From positions 1 through 7,428 of the forward strand of contig JADFQT010000126.1 of NCBI GenBank assembly GCA_022561675.1: a DNA stretch of 7,428 nucleotides, written 5' to 3'. Source of the stretch: Chloroflexota bacterium. GTDB taxonomy: Bacteria > Chloroflexota > Dehalococcoidia > Lucifugimonadales > UBA3495. A program made the translations under genes and the position numbers. Below, piece by piece: positions 1 through 5,209 of the stretch (positions are counted from its first letter, which is position 1; each line of letters opens with the position of its first letter). The notes beneath the pieces were generated by a model, which saw nothing but the letters and a program-made list of their open reading frames with translations, ran no database searches and was not told the DNA's origin.

Positions 1-630
1 CAGGACAAGACCGACCTGCCCGCCGACACCCTGGTGATGCACCACGTGGGCTACGTTGTCTCAGACATCGCGGCCGCCATCGTGGACCTGAAGTCCAGGG
101 GCTTCAAGTTCTTCTCCGATGCTCCGAACACCAATGTGCTGGGCCAGCAGGTGCTTTATTTCGACCCCGCCTGCACCAACGGCATCCTCATGCACCTGAC
201 TCAACTCCCAACTCAACCAAGCGCTGTAGGCCTGGACGCGGGCGTGAAGATTGACCACATCGTCCACGCCGGGTATCTGGTTAATAACCTGGAGGATGCC
301 ATCGCCTGGTACGTGGACAAGCTGGATGGAGTTCACCTGGGAGGCGGCGCATCCCGAAGGGGCGGACGCAACGCCTTTGTGAACTTCGGCCAGGTTCAGG
401 TGGAGTTGATTGAGCCGCAGGACCCGGCGTCTCTGGGGCCGGCGCATAGCATGGACCATGTGGGGTACGTGGCACTGGATATTGAGGCCGCCATCGCCGA
501 TTGCCGGGCTAGGGGCTTCCAGTTCGTTGCCGGCACGCCCAACACCAACTCGGTGGGTCAGCAGGTACTCTACTTCGAGACCGGCTCCACCAAGGGCAGT
601 CGCATGCATCTGACCCAGCTGCCGGCGTAA
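1..630 (+). CDS. Tandem VOC-superfamily protein (glyoxalase/methylmalonyl-CoA epimerase-like), 5'-truncated
   Basis: The frame is open from base 1, so the gene begins left of the window and the ATG at 34 is internal; 209 residues are visible. They hold the C-terminal half of one VOC module (about residues 13-71) and a complete second module (about 81-209). The two C-terminal halves are clear duplicates: both carry HVGYV, a PNTN turn, GQQVLYF and the ending MHLTQLP, with about 36 of 58 positions identical by eye. The second module starts KIDHI and has QVELIEP, as in methylmalonyl-CoA epimerases and glyoxalase I, where such His and Glu residues bind a divalent metal. The last ligand position, usually Glu in epimerases (IELVE-like), is His in both copies (MHLTQ). 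The residues QD at the window edge match the EPQD that precedes the second C-terminal half, so a full upstream module is expected. The family is clear; the substrate is not. Confidence 0.85.
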   Translation, partial: QDKTDLPADTLVMHHVGYVVSDIAAAIVDLKSRGFKFFSDAPNTNVLGQQVLYFDPACTNGILMHLTQLPTQPSAVGLDAGVKIDHIVHAGYLVNNLEDAIAWYVDKLDGVHLGGGASRRGGRNAFVNFGQVQVELIEPQDPASLGPAHSMDHVGYVALDIEAAIADCRARGFQFVAGTPNTNSVGQQVLYFETGSTKGSRMHLTQLPA

Positions 631-675
631 AAAGCGAAACCAAGCTAAGAGTATGTGGGAAGCAATCGTTCATGG

Positions 676-729
676 TTCGACAAGCTCACCACGAAGGTCA
701 CCCGACCCGTTTGCCCTGAGCCTGTCGAA
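676..729. repeat. Imperfect inverted repeat in the VOC-aroK intergenic gap
   Basis: Arms 676-688 (TTCGACAAGCTCA) and 717-729 (TGAGCCTGTCGAA) are reverse complements except at one position, separated by 28 bases. The arms resemble a short dispersed repeat (TTCGACA-GCTCA) that recurs in many bacterial genomes; that resemblance is from memory. No T-tract follows, so it is not an obvious terminator. The rest of 631-783 shows no gene and no convincing promoter. Confidence 0.6.
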
Positions 730-783
730 GGGCGATTACCACAGTCTGAAATCCTTACGTACAGGCTTTAAGAAAGAACCGCG

Positions 784-1476
784 TTGCCGATAGAAACCTT
801 GACTTCTCCCAATAATATCTTCCTGATCGGATTCATGGCCTCGGGCAAGAGCCACGTGGGGAGGCTCCTGGCACGAAAGATTGGCTGGCGGCTGGTGGAC
901 GCAGACGCGGAGATTGTCCGTCGGGCCGGAAAGCCCATCGAAGCGATTTTTCAGGCCGATGGAGAACCCGCCTTTCGTGCCCTCGAGGCCTCGGTGCTGG
1001 CAGAGCTATGCGCCGGGTCCGGACAGGTCGTCGCCACCGGCGGGGGGGCCTTCCTGAACCCCAAAAGCCGGCAGGCTATGCTGGACCGCGGGCTGGTCCT
1101 CTGCCTGAACGCTCGCCCGGAAACCATATTCCGGAGGCTTGGCCCAACCACCCCGGAAACCCAAGATGGGGAAACCCAAGATGGGGAAGCCCAAGATGGG
1201 GAAGCCCAAGATGGGGAGGCGGGAGAGGATTACCCAGATGGCGCGGATCGGGCCGTCAAGCGGGAAGCTAGGCCAGTTCGTCCCTTGCTGGCGGGAGATG
1301 ATGCCTTGGAGCGAATCAAGTCGCTGCTGGAGGAGCGAGAGGGGGTTTATTCTCAGGCCCATTACAGTATCCCCACCGACGATTTCACACCGGAGCAAGT
1401 GGCGGGGCAGATCGTCAAAATCTGGAACGCCGAGACCAGCCAGGGATCATCCCGCAGTTCCTGTGAGGGTGGTTAA
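784..1476 (+). CDS. aroK: Shikimate kinase with an enlarged LID loop
   Basis: Cytoplasmic enzyme that phosphorylates shikimate to shikimate 3-phosphate with ATP (shikimate pathway). Visible motifs: Walker A GFMASGKS (residues 16-23); D39/D41 in the DADAEI shikimate-binding strand; GEPAFR with R65; ATGGGAF (84-90); and RPLL with R166, the conserved substrate Arg. At 230 residues it is longer than the usual 165-180. The excess is mainly a roughly 40-residue insertion between RRLG (117-120) and RPLL (166-169), the LID region, starting with four ETQDG/EAQDG units; there is also a short Ser-rich C-terminal tail. The start is TTG at 784, with AAGAAAG at 770-776 as a weak RBS and an in-frame stop at 769-771. 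TTG at 799 is an alternative. No ATG lies upstream of the Walker A motif. It precedes aroB by 161 bp, a common pairing. Identity is secure; whether the enlarged LID stays fully active is unknown. Confidence 0.93.
   Translation: MPIETLTSPNNIFLIGFMASGKSHVGRLLARKIGWRLVDADAEIVRRAGKPIEAIFQADGEPAFRALEASVLAELCAGSGQVVATGGGAFLNPKSRQAMLDRGLVLCLNARPETIFRRLGPTTPETQDGETQDGEAQDGEAQDGEAGEDYPDGADRAVKREARPVRPLLAGDDALERIKSLLEEREGVYSQAHYSIPTDDFTPEQVAGQIVKIWNAETSQGSSRSSCEGG
1156..1215 (+). repeat. 15-bp in-frame tandem repeat (4 copies) inside aroK
   Basis: Four consecutive units, GAAACCCAAGATGGG twice and then GAAGCCCAAGATGGG twice, at 1156, 1171, 1186 and 1201, followed by a decayed start of a fifth (GAGGC). 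Each unit is exactly five codons (ETQDG or EAQDG), so copy-number change adds or removes five residues without a frameshift. The only difference between units is one base, which suggests recent expansion by slippage. Confidence 0.95.
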
Positions 1477-1495
1477 AGCGTGTGTTCAATAAGTT

Positions 1496-1568
1496 CCTCC
1501 CCTTACCAAGGGGAGGTTAGGTGGGGTTAGGAGACCCCCTCTAAATCTCCCCCTTGCTAAGGGGGAGA
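1496..1568. repeat. Paired REP-like hairpins in facing orientation (BIME/REPIN-like)
   Basis: Hairpin 1 is CCTCCCCTT (1496-1504), loop ACC, AAGGGGAGG (1508-1516): a perfect 9-bp stem. It is followed by the tail TTAGGTGGGGTT. Hairpin 2 is TCTCCCCCTT (1546-1555), loop GCT, AAGGGGGAGA (1559-1568): a perfect 10-bp stem. It is preceded by GACCCCCTCTAAA, roughly the reverse complement of hairpin 1's tail. The tails therefore face each other, the typical layout of paired REP sequences. Neither stem is followed directly by a T-run, so terminator function is doubtful. A related single copy lies at 4338-4383. Confidence 0.8.
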
Positions 1569-1584
1569 CATTGAGTTTTTAAAC

Positions 1585-1597
1585 CCCTCTAGGAGGG
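1585..1597. repeat. Short CCCTC/GAGGG hairpin
   Basis: CCCTC (1585-1589), loop TAG, GAGGG (1593-1597) form a 5-bp stem just downstream of the paired hairpins. It may be a degenerate third member of the same repeat family; too short to be sure. Confidence 0.35.
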
Positions 1598-1600
1598 TAG

Positions 1601-1627
1601 CCAAACCTGCCAAACTTACCAAACTTG
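1601..1627 (+). repeat. Three 9-bp direct repeats just upstream of aroB
   Basis: CCAAACCTG, CCAAACTTA and CCAAACTTG lie end to end at 1601, 1610 and 1619, ending at the first base of the aroB Shine-Dalgarno sequence. The block could be a small slippage product or a protein- or RNA-binding site in the aroB leader; nothing else in the sequence decides between these. Confidence 0.55.
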
Positions 1628-1630
1628 GAG
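1627..1630 (+). promoter_or_regulatory. Ribosome binding site of aroB
   Basis: GGAG with seven bases before the ATG at 1638, the clearest Shine-Dalgarno in the window. It fixes the aroB start and argues that aroB is translated independently of aroK. Confidence 0.75.
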
Positions 1631-1637
1631 AAGTTGA

Positions 1638-2747
1638 ATGCCCGACCCTGAACTAGCCGCCACGGTCCAACACTCGGGAGGCAGCTATCCAGTGGTGGCC
1701 GGTTGGGGTCTGCTGGAAAATTTGGGAGACCGGTTCCTGGAGCTGGAACTCAAGAACACGGCTTACATCATAACCGACGAGAACGTGATGCGACCTTATG
1801 GTCGCATCGCCCAGCGGGCCCTGCAAAAGCGAGGCATTGCAGCCCACTGTTTTATCATTCCCCAGGGCGAGCCCAGCAAAAACTTCGAGCTGGCCCAGGG
1901 AATATATCAGTGGCTGGTAAGCTTGAAAGCCGAAAGAGGCCAGGCTATTATCGCCGTCGGTGGCGGAGTAGTGGGAGACCTGGCAGGTTTCGTCGCCGCG
2001 ACCTTCCTGCGGGGGTTGCCCTTTGTCCAGGTCCCCACCAGCATGGCGGCCATGGTGGACGCCTCCGTGGGCGGCAAGGTGGCGGTCAATTTGCCCCAGG
2101 GCAAGAATCTGGTAGGGGCCTTCTATCAGCCCAGGGCCGTGCTGGCGGACGTGGCTACGCTGTCCACCCTGGGTAAGCGGGAATTGGCGGAGGGGTGGGC
2201 CGAGGCCATTAAACACGGTCTTATCCTGGACACCGATCTCTTCGAACTCTTCGAGGAGCATGCGGAAGACCTGATGGCTCTGGAGCCTGAGCTATCAACC
2301 GAAATCATTCGCCGTAGCATGGCCATCAAAGCCGCTGTGGTCAGCCAGGATGAACGGGAGACGCTGGGCATTCGCATCCTGCTCAACTACGGACACACCA
2401 TCGGGCACGCCCTGGAGGCGTCCACCGACTACGGCCGGTTCATGCATGGAGAAGGGGTGGCAATCGGAATGATGGGGGCCGGCCGGATGGCCCAGCGGAT
2501 GGGGTTGATTCCCCAGGAGGTGGTAGACCGGCAGCGGCAAATCTTGCAGCGCTTCAGCCTCCCAATAGATGCCAAGGGGGTCTCTGGGGTTTCTCTCGAC
2601 CAGGTGCGGCAGGCCATGTCTCTGGATAAAAAGACCGATGGCGGAGCCATTCGTTGGGTAATGCTGGAGAAAATCGGAAAGGCGACGGTCCGACAAGATG
2701 TGCCTCCGGAGCTGGTAGAAGAAACCTTGCGGGAGCTTATCAGCTGA
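1638..2747 (+). CDS. aroB: 3-dehydroquinate synthase
   Basis: Second step of the shikimate pathway: converts DAHP to 3-dehydroquinate with NAD+ and a divalent metal (Zn2+ or Co2+) in the cytoplasm. The 369 residues match the family length. Motifs in order: PQGEPSK (75-81); the NAD-binding stretch AVGGGVVGDLAGF (106-118); VPTSMAAMVDASVGGK (132-147), where many homologues have VPTTLLAQVDSSVGGK; GKNLVGAFYQP (155-165); GWAEAIKHG (186-194) with metal ligand E189; NYGHTIGHALE (250-260) with H253; and MHGEGVAIGM (269-278) with H270. All expected catalytic and metal residues are present, so the enzyme should be functional. It lies downstream of aroK, separated by a repeat-filled 161 bp, and the next gene follows after 48 bp in the same direction. 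Confidence 0.97.
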   Translation: MPDPELAATVQHSGGSYPVVAGWGLLENLGDRFLELELKNTAYIITDENVMRPYGRIAQRALQKRGIAAHCFIIPQGEPSKNFELAQGIYQWLVSLKAERGQAIIAVGGGVVGDLAGFVAATFLRGLPFVQVPTSMAAMVDASVGGKVAVNLPQGKNLVGAFYQPRAVLADVATLSTLGKRELAEGWAEAIKHGLILDTDLFELFEEHAEDLMALEPELSTEIIRRSMAIKAAVVSQDERETLGIRILLNYGHTIGHALEASTDYGRFMHGEGVAIGMMGAGRMAQRMGLIPQEVVDRQRQILQRFSLPIDAKGVSGVSLDQVRQAMSLDKKTDGGAIRWVMLEKIGKATVRQDVPPELVEETLRELIS

Positions 2748-2795
2748 GCCGGAACTCTTTAGCCAGCCCGGCCTTCCGCCCTGGGACGGTCTGAT

Positions 2796-4280
2796 TTGCG
2801 CCAGAAGACGGGCCATCTATTTCTCCCGGTGTTGCTCGGGTTGGTCTTGCTCGGGCTGCTCTTGGCTGGGTGCCAGGGGTTCCGGGGGACGGCAACATCT
2901 GAACTCGTTCGTCCGGATGACACCCCGGATAACCCCGATGATGATAATGTGGTGAGCGTGAATCGGATAGTTTATGTAGGTACCGGCGGAGACCTGTTTA
3001 CGATCAAGGCCGATGGGACAGACCCCCAGCAGTTGACCGGCAACATTCAGCTCCGCGCGGACCCACCGGAAACAACAGAATCCCAAGAGCCTGGGGGACC
3101 AGCGGAACCCCAGGAGCCTGGGGCGAGGCGGATTTCCGCGGCATTCCTCGGCCAAACACTGAATTTCAGTCAATTTTACGCCTGGCCTACTTGGTCTCCC
3201 GACGGTGCCAAGTTGGCGGTTTCCCGGGTGCAGGTATTGAGTGAGCGGGAAGTCACTGTTTCCATCCAGGTCATCGATGCCATCACCGGGCGGGCCGATA
3301 CCGTCTACACCAACGATGTTCCGGCTCTGATCGCCGACGGAGTCCCCCACTATTTCTACTGGGCGCCGGACGGCCAGTCCCTGGGGTTTATCGCTGCGAC
3401 TTCTCGCGGCCTGACCTTGTTTGTTTCCTCAGTCGTCTCACCAATTGTCTCAAATGAAGCGCCCATAACGGTGGAAACCGGTGCTCCGCTTTACTTTAGC
3501 TGGGCTAAAGATTCCCGAGGACTCTTACTGCATTCTGGCCCGGAAATCAAGTTGGTTCCCAGCCTGGCCGATGCTGAATCTTCTCTTCTGCTGGGCTCCG
3601 ATGACGGGTTTCGAGTGCCGGCCTACTCCCCGGCCGACCCCCTTGGGGGACAGCGGTTGGCCTACGTGATCCACAACGAGGATGGCGGCCTACTTATGGT
3701 CGCAATAAGCGGCGCTCTGGAGCAGGCCCAGCCGGTGCTGGAGGTAGGACCATTTTCAGCCTTCCTCTGGTCGCCCGACGGCACTCGGCTTGCCGTCGCC
3801 GACCGTTTGGACCCGGGAGGGCCGACCTTCCAGAGGTTAAGGGTGGTGTCTGTTAAAGAAACGGGCGGGGAAACGCAGGTTGATCCCCAGGTTGAAACCA
3901 CCGCTGCGGAGGACCTGCTGGCTTTTTACTGGTCTCCCGATGGTCAGCGCCTGGCTTGGGTGGCCCTGGACACGGAACAACGGCTTTTTCAGTGGAGAGT
4001 GTCCGGCAGTGACGGCGCCGATACCAAGGACCTCTTTCGGTTTCAGCCCTCCGGTGAGTTTTTCACCCTGCTGACCTTTTTCGACCAGTACGCCTACTCC
4101 CACTCCCCCTGGTCACCCGACAGCTCCCAGCTGGTGGTGGCGGGCTCGCCGGAGCAGGCTTTTGAGCGTCGCAATGGCCATACCCCCACGGGCTCCCGGA
4201 TTTTCGTTCTGGACGTGGCTGGAGGCAATCCTCCCTTGGAAATTGCCGCCGGTACCCTGGCCTTCTGGTCCCAAAATTGA
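2796..4280 (+). CDS. Lipoprotein with a TolB-like WD40/PD40 beta-propeller
   Basis: Predicted envelope lipoprotein exposed outside the cytoplasmic membrane. Residues 1-26 form a type II signal peptide: basic MRQK, a Leu-rich core and lipobox LLAGC with lipidated C26. An acidic linker (about 40-52) follows, then a propeller whose blades carry PD40 signatures: WSPDG at 133, WAPDG at 189, WAKDS at 236, a degenerate YSPAD at 277, WSPDG at 325, WSPDG at 379 and WSPDS at 439; the first blade begins IVYVGTGGDLFTIKADG. The C-terminal LAFWSQN probably closes the ring with the N-terminal strand. A Pro/Glu-rich loop at about 89-111 contains QEPG twice. Such propellers usually serve as binding scaffolds; no catalytic residues are seen and the ligand is unknown. 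The start is TTG at 2796, placed directly before the signal peptide, with a weak GGGACGG at 2783-2789. It lies 48 bp after aroB. Confidence 0.88.
   Translation: MRQKTGHLFLPVLLGLVLLGLLLAGCQGFRGTATSELVRPDDTPDNPDDDNVVSVNRIVYVGTGGDLFTIKADGTDPQQLTGNIQLRADPPETTESQEPGGPAEPQEPGARRISAAFLGQTLNFSQFYAWPTWSPDGAKLAVSRVQVLSEREVTVSIQVIDAITGRADTVYTNDVPALIADGVPHYFYWAPDGQSLGFIAATSRGLTLFVSSVVSPIVSNEAPITVETGAPLYFSWAKDSRGLLLHSGPEIKLVPSLADAESSLLLGSDDGFRVPAYSPADPLGGQRLAYVIHNEDGGLLMVAISGALEQAQPVLEVGPFSAFLWSPDGTRLAVADRLDPGGPTFQRLRVVSVKETGGETQVDPQVETTAAEDLLAFYWSPDGQRLAWVALDTEQRLFQWRVSGSDGADTKDLFRFQPSGEFFTLLTFFDQYAYSHSPWSPDSSQLVVAGSPEQAFERRNGHTPTGSRIFVLDVAGGNPPLEIAAGTLAFWSQN
3082..3123 (+). repeat. Two near-identical palindromic 15-mers inside the propeller gene
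   Basis: CCCAAGAGCCTGGGG (3082-3096) and CCCAGGAGCCTGGGG (3109-3123) differ at one base and are 27 bp apart, exactly nine codons, each encoding QEPG. The second is almost a perfect palindrome (CCCAGG-AG-CCTGGG). They lie in a low-complexity loop between the first two recognisable blades. Confidence 0.7.
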
Positions 4281-4337
4281 GCGAGGCCAGCTTTGAATCT
4301 TCAGCATAAACGCGGTCTGAGAAGCAACCATTTGGGG

Positions 4338-4383
4338 AAATCCCGCTGTATCCCCCTTTTAAAAGGGGGGCTGAGGGGGATTT
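4338..4383. repeat. Single REP-like hairpin between the two lipoprotein genes
   Basis: CCCCCTTTT (4352-4360) abuts AAAAGGGGG (4361-4369), a perfect 18-bp palindrome, with the tail CTGAGGGGGATTT. The outer arms AAATCCC (4338-4344) and GGGATTT (4377-4383) also pair, giving a nested inverted repeat. Stem and tail resemble the facing pair at 1496-1568 (C-rich/TT stem, AA/G-rich stem, then a T-AG-GGGG-TT-like tail). The remaining bases of 4281-4447 show no gene. Confidence 0.8.
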
Positions 4384-4432
4384 GGATCTCACAAGGTTAG
4401 CGATTTCCTTAGGGGTCAACAGATTGCTGACT

Positions 4433-4436
4433 GGAG
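4433..4436 (+). promoter_or_regulatory. Likely ribosome binding site deciding the LprG-like start
   Basis: GGAG with eleven bases before TTG at 4448. The spacing is slightly long. Initiation here gives a protein whose signal peptide begins within 20 residues. The longer frame from TTG 4382 would start inside the hairpin repeat. Confidence 0.45.
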
Positions 4437-4447
4437 TCGGATTTACA

Positions 4448-5197
4448 TTGAAAAGACTGGGCGAGTCGAACCGGGAGGCCAGGGCCATATACCAGCTTTC
4501 CTCAGCGCCGGTCTTGGCGGCCTTGGCCCTATTCCTGTCAGTTAGTATCGGCTGTGGCAAAACCCCCACTCCTACCCCCGAGCTGAACGTCGACCCAGAG
4601 GCGATCCTGGATCGAGCCATCGGCCAGCTGAACCAGCTCAGCTACGCTTCCTTCCTCCTGGACCAGCCCCAGGGCACCACTGAGCTGCTGCCGGGACTGG
4701 AGATGAGCCGCGTTTACGGGGTGGTGGCCAACCCGGACCGATTCCGCTTCACCGTGGAAGCGGAGGTTAGCGGCACCTATGTTGAAACCGACATGGTGGT
4801 GATCGCGGATCAGGCTTACATGACCAATTTCTTTACTGGGAAATGGGAAGAGGTCGGCATCGATTTGCTCCCGGTCAACTTCGCCAATCTGGGGCAGACC
4901 CTCTCGGCAATCCTCGGTTCGATCCAGTCTCCCAGTTTGGCCGGCGCCGAATCTCTTGGGGAGCGCCCGGTATATCTAGTTCAGGGTCGGGTGGACTCCG
5001 GCGACCTGTCCCGTCTGGTGCCCAATGCCGCTCCGGGTTTCGATGTGATGCTCGAGTTATGGTTGGAACAATCCAGTGGTTTATTGCTGCAGGTAGTGAT
5101 CACCGGGCAGGTGATCTCCACCGACGTTGCGGATGCCGTCCGGGTGCTTTCCCTGGATGACATCGACGTGCCGGTGGAAATAACTCCACCCCTCTAA
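4448..5197 (+). CDS. LppX/LprAFG-family (LprG-like) lipoprotein
   Basis: Predicted lipid-binding envelope lipoprotein. From the TTG at 4448 it has 249 residues: basic KRLGESNREAR, a hydrophobic core (about 20-34), then SIGC with C36 as the probable lipidated residue. The -3 position is Ser rather than Leu, so the lipobox is not ideal. A TPTPTP linker follows. The mature part (about 50-249) fits the LppX_LprAFG fold: an N-terminal helix with LNQLSYASF, the strand pair ELLPGLEMSRVYGVVANPDR, VVIADQAYMTNFFTGKW ending in the typical conserved Trp, and a C-terminal strand DIDVPVEITPP. In mycobacteria this fold holds acyl chains of lipids such as triacylglycerides. The next gene, 12 bp on, is a P55-like transporter, the partner of LprG in mycobacteria. 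The reading frame extends to TTG 4382, so the start is uncertain; the family call is good. Confidence 0.8.
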   Translation: MKRLGESNREARAIYQLSSAPVLAALALFLSVSIGCGKTPTPTPELNVDPEAILDRAIGQLNQLSYASFLLDQPQGTTELLPGLEMSRVYGVVANPDRFRFTVEAEVSGTYVETDMVVIADQAYMTNFFTGKWEEVGIDLLPVNFANLGQTLSAILGSIQSPSLAGAESLGERPVYLVQGRVDSGDLSRLVPNAAPGFDVMLELWLEQSSGLLLQVVITGQVISTDVADAVRVLSLDDIDVPVEITPPL

Positions 5198-5209
5198 ATT
5201 CGCCGCTCC

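Noticed and set aside
61..609. 182-codon - strand frame opposite the VOC gene
   Set aside because: Shadow of a clear VOC protein in a GC-rich sequence; no recognisable domain.
711..739. TTGCCC/GATTAC as a sigma70-type promoter for aroK
   Set aside because: Both boxes are poor and the first lies in the inverted repeat; not enough support to annotate.
1006..1398. Long - strand frame across aroK containing a repeated ILGFP motif
   Set aside because: The repeat comes from the 15-bp tandem unit, which has no stop in this frame; the + strand encodes an unmistakable shikimate kinase.
1546..1580. Second hairpin plus TTTTT as a rho-independent terminator after aroK
   Set aside because: The T-run lies about eight bases beyond the stem, and the hairpin fits better as one half of a repeat pair.
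4382..4447. Upstream in-frame TTG extension of the LprG-like lipoprotein
   Set aside because: The codon overlaps the end of the hairpin repeat, lacks a proper Shine-Dalgarno and would put 20 or more extra residues before an already adequate signal peptide.
4063..4620. 185-codon - strand frame spanning the gap between the two lipoprotein genes
   Set aside because: It runs antisense to the end of the propeller gene, through the hairpin repeat and into the lipoprotein signal region, with no domain signature.
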